A model generated the notes under the pieces. The model did not search any database, was not told the origin of the DNA, and worked only from the letters and a program-made list of their open reading frames with translations. Positions 26,713 to 40,400 of a stretch of 64,000 nt of DNA are shown here, piece by piece (the first letter of the stretch is position 1; each line of letters opens with the position of its first letter). The position numbers were made by a program, and so were the translations under genes. Source of the stretch: Hydractinia symbiolongicarpus (taxonomy: Eukaryota; Cnidaria; Hydrozoa; Anthoathecata; Hydractiniidae); assembly GCF_029227915.1 (NCBI RefSeq), contig NC_079886.1, positions 28,064,501 to 28,128,500 of the forward strand, written 5' to 3'.

Positions 26713-29700
26713 AGTGTCATGCGTTTTAGTGGTGAAAATATAATTTAAAGAATCGTTCGGGAAATGAGTTTACTCCCTGCGTACTTTCTTTGTATACTTT
26801 TGACTATACGGGCCGGTTCCGGGATTTAGGGGAAATCGCGGGTTTTCGTTTGCCGGAGATTAAACTCCTTTTATTCAGCGTCTCATCAAAAATGAAATCA
26901 TTTTTGAAAACTACAAGTCTCATGCGTTTTAGTGGTGAAAAAATAATTTAAAAAATCGTTCGGAAAATGAATTTACTCCCTGGGTACTTTCTTTGTATAC
27001 ATTCGACTATACGGCCGAGTCCGGGATATACGGGAAAGCGCGGGTTTTGGTTTGCCGGCGATTAAACTCCTTTTATTCAGCGTCTCATCAAAAATGAAAT
27101 CATTTTTAAAAACTACAAGTCTCATGCGTCCTAGTGGTAAAAAAATAATTTAAAAAATCGTTCGGGAAATGAGTTTACTCCCTGGGTACTTTCTTTGTAT
27201 ACATTCGACTATACGGGCCAAGCCCGGGATTTACGGGAAATCGCGGGTTTTCGTTTGCCGACGATTAAACTTCTTTTATTCAGCGTCTCATCAAAAATGA
27301 AATCATTTTTGAAAACTACAAGTGTCATGCGTTTTAGTGGTGAAAATATAATTTAAAGAATCGTTCGGGAAATGAGTTTACTCCCTGCGTACTTTCTTTG
27401 TATACTTTTGACTATACAGGCCGGTTCCGGGATTTAGGGGAAATCGCGGGTTTTCGTTTGCCGGAGATTAAACTACTTTTATTCAGCGTCTCATCAAAAA
27501 TGAAATCATTTTTGAAAACTACAAGTCTCATGCGTTTTAGTGGTGAAAAAATAATTTAAAGAATCCTTCGGGAAATGAGTTTACTCCCTGGGTACTTTCT
27601 TTGTATACATTCGACTATACGGGCCGAGTCTGGGATTTACGGGAAATCGCGGGTTTTCGTTTGCCGGAGATTAAACTCCTTTTATTCAGCGTCTCATCAA
27701 GAATGAAATCGTTTTTGAAAACTACAAGTCTCATGCGTTTTAGTGGTGAAAAAATAATTTAAAAAATCGTTCGGAAAATGAGTTTACTCCCTGGGTATTT
27801 TCTTTGTATACATTCGACTATACGGGCCGAGTCCGGAATATACGGGAAAGCGCGGGTTTTCGTTTGCCGGCGATTAAACTCCTTTTATTCAGCGTCTCAT
27901 CAAAAAAAAATCAGTTTTGAAAACTACAAGTCTCATGCGTTTTAGTGGTGAAAAAATAATTTAAAGAATCGTTCGGGAAATGAGTTTACTCCCTGGGTAC
28001 TTTCTTTGTATACTTTTGACTATACGGGCCGAGTCCGGGATTTACGGGAAATCGCGGGTTTTCGTTTGCCGGCGATTAAACTCCTTTTATTCAGCGTCTC
28101 ATCAAAAATGAAATCATTTTTGAAAACTACAAGTGTCATGCGTTTTAGTGGTGAAAATATAATTTAAAGAATCGTTCGGGAAATGAGTATACTCCCTGCG
28201 TACTTTCTTTGTATACTTTTGACTATACGGGCCGGTTCCGGGATTTAGGGGAAATCGCGGGTTTTCGTTTGCCGGAGATTAAACTCCTTTTATTCAGCGT
28301 CTCATCAAAAATGAAATCATTTTTGAAAACTACAAGTCTCATGCGTTTTAGTGGTGAAAAAATAATTTAAAGAATCCTTCGGGAAATTAGTTTACTCCCT
28401 GGGTACTTTCTTTGTATACATTCGACTATACAGGCCAAGCCCGGGACTTACGGGAAATGGCGGGTTTTTGTTTGCCGGCGATTAAACTTCTTTTATTCAG
28501 CGTCTCATCAAAAACGAAATTATTTTTAAAAACTACAAGTCTCATGCGTTTTAGTGGTAAAAAATAATATAAGGAATCGTTTGGGAAATGAGTTTACTCC
28601 CTGCGTACTTTCTTTGTATACTTTTCACTATACGGGCCGAGTCCGGAATATACGGGAAAGCGCGGGTTTTCGTTTGCCGGAGATTAAACTCCTTTTATTC
28701 AGCGTCTCATCAAGAATGAAATCGTTATTGAAAACTACAAGTCTTATGCGTTTTACTGGTATAAAATTAATTTAAAAAATCGTTCGGGAAATGAGTTTAT
28801 TCCCAGTTTACTTTCTTTCTATCCATTCGACTATACGGGTCAAGCCCGGGATTTACGGGAACTCCCGGGTTTTCGTTTGCCGGCGATTAAACTCCTTTTA
28901 TTCAGCGTTTCATCAAAAATGAAATCATTTTTGAAAACTACAAGTCTCATGCGTTTTAGTGGTAAAAAAATAATTTAAAAAATCGTTCGGAAAATGAGTT
29001 TACTCCCTGGGTATTTTCTTTGTATACATTCGAATATACGGGCCGAGTCCGGAATATACGGGAAAGCGCGGGTTTTTGTTTGCCGGCGATTAAACTCCTT
29101 TTATTCAGCGTCTCATCAAAAAAAAATCAGTTTTGAAAACTACAAGTCTCATGCGTTTTAGTGGTGAAAAAATAATTTAAAGAATCGTTCGGGAAATGAG
29201 TTTACTCCCTGGGTACTTTTTTGTATACTTTTGACTATACGGGCCGAGTCCGGGATTTACGGGAAATCGCGGGTTTTCGTTTGCCGGCGATTAAACTCCT
29301 TTTATTCAGCGTCTCATCAAAAATGAAATCATTTTTGTAAACTACAAGTCTCATGCGTTTTAGTGGTAAAAAAATAATTTAAAAAATCGTTCGGGAAATG
29401 AGTTTACTCCCTGGGTACTTTCTTTGTATACTTTTGACTATACGGGCCGAGTCCGGGATTTACGGGAAATCGCGGGTTTTCGTTTGCCGGCGATTAAACT
29501 CCTTTTATTCAGCGTCTTATCAAAAATGAAATCATTTTTGAAAACTACAAGTGTCATGCGTTTTAGTGGTGAAAATATAATTTAAAGGATCGTTCGGGAA
29601 ATGAGTTTACTCCCTGCGTACTTTCTTTGTATACTTTTGACTATACGGGCCGGTTCCGGGATTTAGGGGAAATCGCGGGTTTTCGTTTGCCGGAGATTAA

Positions 29701-31422
29701 ACTCCTTTTATTCAGCGTCTCATCAAAAATGAAATCATTTTTGAAAACTACAAGTCTCATGCGTTTTAGTGGTGAAAAAATAATTTAAAGAATCCTTCGG
29801 GAAATGAGTTTACTCCCTGGGTACTTTCTTTGTATACATTCGACTATACGGGCCAAGCCCGGGACTTACGGGAAATGGCGGGTTTTTGTTTGCCGGCGAT
29901 TAAACTTCTTTTATTCAGCGTCTCATCAAAAACGAAATTATTTTTAAAAACTACAAGTCTCATGCGTTTTAGTGGTAAAAAATAATATAAGGAATTGTTT
30001 GGGAAATGAGTTTACTCCCTGCGTACTTTCTTTGTATACTTTTTACTATACGGGCCGAGTCCGGAATATACGGGAAAGCGCGGGTTTTCGTTTGCCGGAG
30101 ATTAAACTCCTTTTATTCAGCGTCTCATCAAGAATGAAATCGTTATTGAAAACTACAAGTCTTATGCGTTTTACTGGTATAAAATTAATTTAAAAAATCG
30201 TTCGGGAAATGAGTTTATTCCCAGTTTACTTTCTTTCTATCCATTCGACTATACGGGTCAAGCCTGGGATTTACGGGAACTCCCGGGTTTTCGTTTGCCG
30301 GCGATTAAACTCCTTTTATTCAGCGTCTCATCAAAAATGAAATCATTTTTGAAAACTACAAGTCTCATGCGTTTTAGTGGTAAAAAAATAATTTAAAAAA
30401 TCGTTCGGAAAATGAGTTTACTCCCTGGGTATTTTCTTTGTATACATTCGAATATACGGGCCGTGTCCGGAATATACGGGAAAGCGCGGGTTTTTGTTTG
30501 CCGGCGATTAAACTCCTTTTATTCAGCGTCTCATCAAAAAAAAATCAGTTTTGAAAACTACAAGTCTCATGCGTTTTAGTGGTGAAAAAATAATTTAAAG
30601 AATCGTTCGGGAAATGAGTTTACTCCCTGGGTACTTTCTTTGTATACTTTTGACTATACGGGCCGGTTCCGGGATTTACGGGAAATCGCGAGTTTTCGTT
30701 TGCCGGCGATTAAACTCCTTTTATTCAGCGTCTCATCAAAAATGAAATCATTTTTGTAAACTACAAGTCTCATGCGTTTTAGTGGTAAAAAAATAATTTA
30801 AAAAATCGTTCGGGAAATGAGTTTACTCCCTGGGTACTTTCTTTGTATACATTCGACTATAAGGGACAAGCCCGGGATTTACGGGAAATCGCGGGTTTTC
30901 GTTTGCCGGCGATTAAACTTCTTTTATTCAGCGTCTCATCAAAAATGAAATCATTTTTGAAAACTACAAGTCTCATGCGTTTTAGTGGTGAAAATATAAG
31001 TTAAAGAATCGTTCGGGAAATGAGTTTACTCCCTGCGTACTTTCTTTGTATACATTCGACTATACCGGCCGGTTCCAGGATTTAGGGTAAATCGCGGGTT
31101 TTCGTTTGCCGGAGATTAAACTCCCTTTATTCAGCGTCTCATCAAAAATGAAATCAGTTTTGAAAACTACAATTCTTATGCGTTTTAGTGGTGAAAAAAT
31201 GATTTAAAGGACCGTTCGGGAAATGAGTTTACTCCCTGGGTACTTTCTTTGTATACTTTTGACTATACCGGCCGAGTCCGGGATTTACGGGAAATCGCGG
31301 GTTTTCGTTTGCCGGCGATTAAACTCCTTTTATTCAGCGTCTCATCAAAAATGAAATCATATTTGAAAACTACAAGTCTCATGCGTCTTAGTGGTAAAAA
31401 AATAATTTAAAAAATCGTTCGG
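26713..31422. repeat. Satellite with 1418-bp (7-monomer) duplication
   Basis: Copies run from about 27.98 to 29.4 kb and from about 29.4 to 30.85 kb at a 1418-bp offset. Shared private variants include AAAATAATATAAGGAAT, TTTTACTGGTATAAAATT, TCTATCCATTCGAC, ACATTCGAATATACGGG and CATTTTTGTAAACTAC. The 26.7-28.0 and 30.85-31.4 kb flanks are ordinary monomers of types A, C, D and E. Confidence 0.88.
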
Positions 31423-34400
31423 GAAATGAGTTTACTCCCTGGGTACTTTCTTTGTATACATTCGACTATACGGGCCAAGCCCGGGATTAACGGGAAATCG
31501 CGGGTTTTTGTTTGCCGGCGATTAAACTTCTTTTATTCAGCGTCTCATCAAAAATGAAATTATTTTTGAAAACTACAAGTCTCATGCGTTTTAGTGGTGA
31601 AAAAATAATTTAAAGAATCCTTCGGGAAATGAGTTTACTCCCTGGGTACTTTCTTTGTATACATTCGACTATACGGGCCAAGCCCGGGACTTACGGGAAA
31701 TCGCGGGTTTTCGTTTGCCGGCGATTAAATTTCTTTTATTCAGCGTCTCATCAAAAATGAAAACATTTTTAAAAACTACAAGTCTCATGCGTCTTAGTGT
31801 TAAAAAAATAATTTAAAAAATCGTTCGGGAAATGAGTTTACTCCCTGGGTACTTTCTTTGTATACATTCGACTATACGGGCCAAGCCCGGGATTTACGGG
31901 AAATCGCGGGTTTTCGTTTGCCGGCGATTAAACTTCTTTTATTCAGCGTCTCATCAAAAATGAAATCATTTTTGAAAACTACAAGTGTCATGCGTTTTAG
32001 TGGTGTAAATATAATTTAAAGAATCGTTCGGGAAATGAGTTTACTCCCTGCGTACTTTCTTTGTATACTTTTGACTATACGGGCCGGTTCCGGGATTTAG
32101 GGGAAATCGCGGGTTTTCGTTTGCCGGCGATTAAACTCCTTTTATTCAGCGTCTCATCAAAAATGAAATCATTTTTGAAAACTACAAGTCTGATGCGTTT
32201 TAGTGGTGAAAAAATAATTTAAAAAATCGTTCGGAAAATGAGTTTACTCCCTGGGTACTTTCTTTGTATACATTCGACTATACGGGTTAAACCCGGGATT
32301 TACGGGAACTCCCGGGTTTTCGTTTGCCGGCGATTAAACTCTTTTTATTCAGCGTCTCATCAAAAATGAAATCATTTTTGAAAACTACAAGTGTCATGTG
32401 TTTTAGTGGTGAAAAAATAATTTAAAAAATCGTTCGGAAAATGAGTTTACTCCCTGGGTACTTTCTTTGTATACATTCGACTATACGGCCGAGTCCGGGA
32501 TATACGGGAAAGCGCGGGTTTTCGTTTGCCGGCGATTAAACTCCTTTTATTCAGCGTCTCATCAAAAATGAAATCATTTTTAAAAACTACAAGTCTCATG
32601 CGTCTTAGTGGTAAAAAAATAATTTAAAAAATCGTTCGGGAAATGAGTTTACTCCCAGTTTACTTTCATTCTATACATTCGACTATGCGGGTTAAGCCCG
32701 GGATTTACGAGAACTCCCGGGTTTTCGTTTGCCGGCGATTAAACTCTTTTTATTCAGCGTCTCATCAAAAATGAAATCATTTTTGAAAACTACAAGTCTC
32801 ATGTGTTTTAGTGGTGGAAAAATAATTAGTGGTAAATCATTTTTAAAAACTACAAGTCTCATGCGTCCTAGTGGTAAAAAAATAATTTAAAAAATCGTTC
32901 GGGAAATGAGTTTACTCCCTGGGTACTTTCTTTGTATACATTTGACTATACGGGCCAAGCCCGGGATTAACGGGAAATCGCGGGTTTTCGTTTGCCGGCG
33001 ATTAAACTTCTTTTATTCAGCGTCTCATCAAAAATGAAATTATTTTTGAAAACTACAAGTCTCATGCGTTTTAGTGGTGAAAAAATAATTTAAAGAATCC
33101 TTCGGGAAATGAGTTTACTCCCTGGGTACTTTCTTTGTATACATTCGACTATACGGGCCAAGCCCGGGACTTACGGGAAATCGCGGGTTTTCGTTTGCCG
33201 GCGATTAAACTTCTTTTATTCAGCGTCTCATCAAAAATGAAATCATTTTTAAAAACTACAAGTCTCATGCGTCTTAGTGTTAAAAAAATAATTTAAAAAA
33301 TCGTTCAGGAAATGAGTTTACTCCCTGGGTACTTTCTTTGTATACATTCGACTATACGGGCCAAGCCCGGGATTTACGGGAAATCGCGGGTTTTCGTTTG
33401 CCGGCGATTAAACTTCTTTTATTCAGCGTCTCATCAAAAATGAAATCATTTTTGAAAACTACAAGTGTCATGCGTTTTAGTGGTGTAAATATAATTTAAA
33501 GAATCGTTCGGGAAATGAGTTTACTCCCTGCGTACTTTCTTTGTATACTTTTGACTATACGGGCCGGTTCCGGGATTTAGGGGAAATCGCGGGTTTTCGT
33601 TTGCCGGCGATTAAACTCCTTTTATTCAGCGTCTCATCAAAAATGAAATCATTTTTGAAAACTACAAGTCTCATGCGTTTTAGTGGTGAAAAAATAATTT
33701 AAAAAATCGTTCGGAAAATGAGTTTACTCCCTGGGTACTTTCTTTGTATACATTCGACTATACGGGTTAAGCCCGGGATTTACGGGAACTCCCGGGTTTT
33801 CGTTTGCCGGCGATTAAACTCTTTTTATTCAGCGTCTCATCAAAAATGAAATCATTTTTGAAAACTACAAGTGTCATGTGTTTTAGTGGTGAAAAAATAA
33901 TTTAAAAAATCGTTCGGAAAATGAGTTTACTCCCTGGGTACTTTCTTTGTATACTTTCGACTATACGGCCGAGTCCGGGATATACGGGAAAGCGCGGGTT
34001 TTCGTTTGCCGGCGATTAAACTCCTTTTATTCAGCGTCTCATCAAAAATGAAATCATTTTTAAAAACTACAAGTCTCATGCGTCTTAGTGGTAAAAAAAT
34101 AATTTAAAAAATCGTTCGGGAAATGAGTTTACTCCCAGTTTACTTTCATTCTATACATTCGACTATGCGGGTTAAGCCCGGGATTTACGGGAACTCCCGG
34201 GTTTTCGTTTGCCGGCGATTAAACTCTTTTTATTCAGCGTCTCATCAAAAATGAAATCATTTTTGAAAACTACAAGTCTCATGTGTTTTAGTGGTGGAAA
34301 AATAATTAGTGGTAAATCATTTTTAAAAACTACAAGTCTCATGCGTCCTAGTGGTAAAAAAATAATTTAAAAAATCGTTCGGGAAATGAGTTTACTCCCT

Positions 34401-37400
34401 GGGTACTTTCTTTGTATACATTCGACTATACGGGCCAAGCCCGGGATTTACTGGAAATCGCGGGTTTTCGTTTGCCGGCGATTAAACTTCTTTTATTTAG
34501 CGTCTCATCAAAAATGAAATCATTTTTGAAAACTACAAGTGTCATGCGTTTTAGTGGTGAAAATATAATTTAAAGAATCGTTCGGGAAATGAGTTTACTC
34601 CCTGCGTACTTTCTTTGTATACATTTGACTATACGGGCCGGTTCCGGGATTTAGGGGAAATCGCGGGTTTTCGTTTGCCGGAGATTAAACTCCTTTTATT
34701 CAGCGTCTCATCAAAAATTAAATCATTTTTGAAAACTACAAGTCTCATGCGTTTTAGTGGTGAAAAAATAATTTAAAGAATCCTTCGGGAAATGAGTTTA
34801 CTCCCTTGGTACTTTCTTTGTATACATTCGACTATACGGGCCAAGCCCGAGACTTACGGGAAATGGCGGGTTTTTGTTTGCCGGCGATTAAACTTCTTTT
34901 ATTCAGCGTCTCATCAAAAACGAAATTATTTTTAAAAACTACAAGTCTCATGCGTTTAAGTGGTGAAAAATAATTTAAGGAATCGTTCGGGAAATGAGTT
35001 TACTCCCTGCGTACTTTCTTTGTATACTTTTCACTATACGGGCCGAGTCTGGGATTTACGGGAAATCGGGGGTTTTCGTTTGCCGGAGATTAAACTCCTT
35101 TTATTCAGCGTCTCATCAAGAATGAAATCGTTTTTGAAAACTACAAATCTTATGCGTTTTAGTGGTATAAAATTAATTTAAAAAATCGTTCGGGAAATGA
35201 GTTTACTCCCTGGGTACTTTCTTTGTATACATTTGACTATACGGGCCAAGCCCGGGATTAACGGGAAATCGCGGGTTTTCGTTTGCCGGCGATTAAACTT
35301 CTTTTATTCAGCGTCTCATCAAAAATGAAATTATTTTTGAAAACTACAAGTCTCATGCGTTTTAGTGGTGAAAAAATAATTTAAAGAATCCTTCGGGAAA
35401 TGAGTTTACTCCCTGGGTACTTTCTTTGTATACATTCGACTATACGGGCCAAGCCCGGGACTTACGGGAAATCGCGGGTTTTCGTTTGCCGGCGATTAAA
35501 CTTCTTTTATTCAGCGTCTCATCAAAAATGAAATCATTTTTAAAAACTACAAGTCTCATGCGTCTTAGTGTTAAAAAAATAATTTAAAAAATCGTTCAGG
35601 AAATGAGTTTACTCCCTGGGTACTTTCTTTGTATACATTCGACTATACGGGCCAAGCCCGGGATTTACGGGAAATCGCGGGTTTTCGTTTGCCGGCGATT
35701 AAACTTCTTTTATTCAGCGTCTCATCAAAAATGAAATCATTTTTGAAAACTACAAGTGTCATGCGTTTTAGTGGTGTAAATATAATTTAAAGAATCGTTC
35801 GGGAAATGAGTTTACTCCCTGCGTACTTTCTTTGTATACTTTTGACTATACGGGCCGGTTCCGGGATTTAGGGGAAATCGCGGGTTTTCGTTTGCCGGCG
35901 ATTAAACTCCTTTTATTCAGCGTCTCATCAAAAATGAAATCATTTTTGAAAACTACAAGTCTCATGCGTTTTAGTGGTGAAAAAATAATTTAAAAAATCG
36001 TTCGGAAAATGAGTTTACTCCCTGGGTACTTTCTTTGTATACATTCGACTATACGGGTTAAGCCCGGGATTTACGGGAACTCCCGGGTTTTCGTTTGCCA
36101 GCGATTAAACTCTTTTTATTCAGCGTCTCATCAAAAATGAAATCATTTTTGAAAACTACAAGTGTCATGTGTTTTAGTGGTGAAAAAATAATTTAAAAAA
36201 TCGTTCGGAAAATGAGTTTACTCCCTGGGTACTTTCTTTGTATACTTTCGACTATACGGCCGAGTCCGGGATATACGGGAAAGCGCGGGTTTTCGTTTGC
36301 CGGCGATTAAACTCCTTTTATTCAGCGTCTCATCAAAAATGAAATCATTTTTAAAAACTACAAGTCTCATGCGTCTTAGTGGTAAAAAAATAATTTAAAA
36401 AATCGTTCGGGAAATGAGTTTACTCCCAGTTTACTTTCATTCTATACATTCGACTATGCGGGTTAAGCCCGGGATTTACGGGAACTCCCGGGTTTTCGTT
36501 TGCCGGCGATTAAACTCTTTTTATTCAGCGTCTCATCAAAAATGAAATCATTTTTGAAAACTACAAGTCTCATGTGTTTTAGTGGTGGAAAAATAATTAG
36601 TGGTAAATCATTTTTAAAAACTACAAGTCTCATGCGTCCTAGTGGTAAAAAAATAATTTAAAAAATCGTTCGGGAAATGAGTTTACTCCCTGGGTACTTT
36701 CTTTGTATACATTCGACTATACGGGCCAAGCCCGGGATTTACTGGAAATCGCGGGTTTTCGTTTGCCGGCGATTAAACTTCTTTTATTTAGCGTCTCATC
36801 AAAAATGAAATCATTTTTGAAAACTACAAGTGTCATGCGTTTTAGTGGTGAAAATATAATTTAAAGAATCGTTCGGGAAATGAGTTTACTCCCTGCGTAC
36901 TTTCTTTGTATACATTTGACTATACGGGCCGGTTCCGGGATTTAGGGGAAATCGCGGGTTTTCGTTTGCCGGAGATTAAACTCCTTTTATTCAGCGTCTC
37001 ATCAAAAATTAAATCATTTTTGAAAACTACAAGTCTCATGCGTTTTAGTGGTGAAAAAATAATTTAAAGAATCCTTCGGGAAATGAGTTTACTCCCTTGG
37101 TACTTTCTTTGTATACATTCGACTATACGGGCCAAGCCCGAGACTTACGGGAAATGGCGGGTTTTTGTTTGCCGGCGATTAAACTTCTTTTATTCAGCGT
37201 CTCATCAAAAACGAAATTATTTTTAAAAACTACAAGTCTCATGCGTTTAAGTGGTGAAAAATAATTTAAGGAATCGTTCGGGAAATGAGTTTACTCCCTG
37301 CGTACTTTCTTTGTATACTTTTCACTATACGGGCCGAGTCTGGGATTTACGGGAAATCGGGGGTTTTCGTTTGCCGGAGATTAAACTCCTTTTATTCAGC

Positions 37401-37484
37401 GTCTCATCAAGAATGAAATCGTTTTTGAAAACTACAAATCTTATGCGTTTTAGTGGTATAAAATTAATTTAAAAAATCGTTCGG
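31423..37484. repeat. Three-copy higher-order repeat tagged by 263-bp monomers
   Basis: Copies begin at 31423, 32903 and 35194. A shared 7-monomer block of 1480 bp contains the TTAGTGTTAAAAAAAT variant (about 31796, 33276 and 35567) and ends in a 263-bp monomer. In the second and third copies it is followed by a further 811-bp, 4-monomer block, giving 2291 bp. The third copy ends at 37484. The second and third copies look nearly identical, while the first carries more differences. Confidence 0.9.
32640..32902. repeat. 263-bp elongated monomer (first of three)
   Basis: This monomer runs normally to a GTGGTGGAAAAATAATTAG junction. It then re-enters an earlier monomer position at GGTAAATCATTTTTAAAAAC and repeats about 60 bp. 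The same junction occurs in the monomers 34120-34382 and 36411-36673. Because all three share the identical breakpoint, it is a single rearrangement that was later amplified as part of the HOR. Confidence 0.92.
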
Positions 37485-40400
37485 GAAATGAGTTTATTCC
37501 CAGTTTACTTTCTTTCTATACATTCGACTATACGGGTCAAGCCCGGGATTTACGGGAACTCCCGGGTTTTCGTTTGACGGCGATTAAACTCCTTTTATTC
37601 AGCGTCTCATCAAAAATGAAATCATTTTTAAAAACTACAAGTCTCATGCGTTTTAGTGGTGAAAAAATAATTTAAAAAATCGTTCGGAAAATGAGTTTAC
37701 TCCCTGGGTATTTTCTTTGTATACATTCGACTATACGGGCCGAGTCCGGAATATACGAGAAAGCGCGGGTTTTCGTTTGCCGGCGATTAAACTCCTTTTA
37801 TTCAGCGTCTCATCAAAAAAAAATCAGTTTTGAAAACTACAAGTCTCATGCGTTTTAGTGGTGAAAAAATAATTTAAAAAATCGTTCGGAAAATGAGTTT
37901 ACTCCCTGGGTATTTTCTTTGTATACATTCGACTATACGGGCCGAGTCCGGAATATACGAGAAAGCGCGGGTTTTCGTTTGCCGGCGATTAAACTCCTTT
38001 TATTCAGCGTCTCATCAAAAAAAAATCAGTTTTGAAAACTACAAGTCTCATGCGTTTTAGTGGTGAAAAAACAATTTAAAGAATCGTTCGGGAAATGAGC
38101 TTACTCCCTGGGTACTTTCTTTGTATACTTTTGACTATACGGGCCGAGTTCGGGATTTACGGGAAATCGCGGGTTTTCGTTTGCCGGCGATTAAACTCCT
38201 TTTATTCAGCGTCTCATCAAAAATGAAATCATTTTTGAAAACTACAAGTCTCATGCGTTTTAGTGGTAAAAAAATAATTTAAAAAATCGTTCGGGAAATG
38301 AGTTTACTCCCTGGGTACTTTCTTTGTATACATTCGACTATACGGGCCAAGCCCGGGATTTACGGGAAATCGCGGGTTTTCGTTTGCCGGCGATTAAACT
38401 TCTTTTATTCAACGTCCCATCAAGAATGAAATCATTTTTGAAAACTATAAGTGTCATGCGTTTTAGTGGTGAAAATATAATTTAAAGAATCGTTCGGGAA
38501 ATGAGTTTACTCCCTGCGTACTTTCTTTGTATACTTTTGACTATACGGGCCGGTTCCGGGATTTAGGGGAAATCGCGGGTTTTCGTTTGCCGGTGATTAA
38601 ACTCCTTTTTTTCAGCGTCTCATCAAAAATGAAATCATTTTTGAAAACTACAAGTCTCATGCGTTTTAGTGGTGAAAAAATAATTTAAAAAATCGTTCGG
38701 AAAATGAGTTTACTCCCTGGGTACTTTCTTTGTATACATTCGACTATACGGGCCGAGTCCGGTATATACGGGAAAGCGTGGGTTTTCGTTTGCCGGCGAT
38801 TAAACTCCTTTTATTCAGCGTCTCATCAAAAATGAAATCAGTTTTGAAAACTACAAGTCTCATGCGTTTTAGTGGTGAAAAAATAATTTAAAAAATCGTT
38901 CGGAAAATGAGTTTACTCCCTGGGTACTTTCTTTGTATACATTCGACTATACGGGCCGAGTCCGGTATATACGGGAAAGCGCGGGTTTTCGTTTGCCGGC
39001 GATTAAACTCCTTTTATTCAGCGTCTCATCAAAAATGAAATCAGTTTTGAAAACTACAAGTCTCATGCGTCTTAGTGGTAAAAAAATAATTTAAAAAATC
39101 GTTCGGGAAATGAGTTTACTCCCAGTTTACTTTCTTTCTATACATTCGACTATGCGGGTTAAGCCCGGGATTTACGGGAACTCCCGGGTTTTTGTTTGCC
39201 GGCGATTAAACTCTTTTTATTCAGCGTCTCATCAAAAATGAAATCATTTTTGAAAACTACAAGTCTCATGCGTTTTAGTGGTAAAAAAATAATTTAAAAA
39301 ATCGTTCGGGAAATGAGTTTACTCCCTGGGTACTTTCTTTGTATACATTCGACTATACGGGCCAAGCCCGGGATTTACGGGAAATCGCGGGTTTTCGTTT
39401 GCCGGCGATTAAACTTCTTTTATTCAGCGTCTCATCAAAAATGAAATCATTTTTGAAAACTACAAGTCTCATGCGTTTTAGTGGTGAAAATATAAGTTAA
39501 AGAAACGTTCGAGAAATGAGTTTACTCCCTGCGTACTTTCTTTGTATACATTCGACTATACCGGCCGGTTCCAGGATTTAGGGTAAATCGCGGGTTTTCG
39601 TTTGCCGGAGATTAAACTCCTTTTATTCAGCGTCTCATCAAAAATGAAATCATTTTTAAAAACTACAAGTCTCATGCGTCCTAGTGGTAAAAAATTAATT
39701 TATAAAATCGTTCGGGAAATGAGTTTATTCCCAGTTTACTTTCTTTCTATACATTCGACTATACGGGTCAAGCCCGGGATTTACGGGAACTCCCGGGTTT
39801 TCGTTTGCCGGCGATTAAACTTCTTTTATTCAGCGTCTCATCAAAAACGAAATTATTTTTAAAAACTACAAGTCTCATGCGTTTAAGTGGTGAAAAATAA
39901 TTTAAGGAATCGTTCGGGAAATGAGTTTACTCCCTTGGTACTTTCTTTGTATACATTCGACTATACGGGCCAAGCCCGGGACTTACGGGAAATGGCGGGT
40001 TTTTGTTTGCCGGCGATTAAACTTCTTTTATTCAGCGTCTCATCAAAAACGAAATTATTTTTAAAAACTACAAGTCTCATGCGTTTAAGTGGTGAAAAAT
40101 AATTTAAGGAATCGTTCGGGAAATGAGTTTACTCCCTGCGTACTTTCTTTGTATACTTTTCACTATACGGGCCGAGTCTGGGATTTACTGGAAATCGGGG
40201 GTTTTCGTTTGCCGGAGATTAAACTCCTTTTATTCAGCGTCTCATCAAGAATGAAATCGTTTTTGAAAACTACAAATCTTATGCGTTTTAGTGGTATAAA
40301 ATTAATTTAAAAAATCGTTCGGGAAATGAGTTTATTCCCAGTTTACTTTCTTTCTATACATTCGACTATACGGGTCAAGCCCGGGATTTACGGGAACTCC

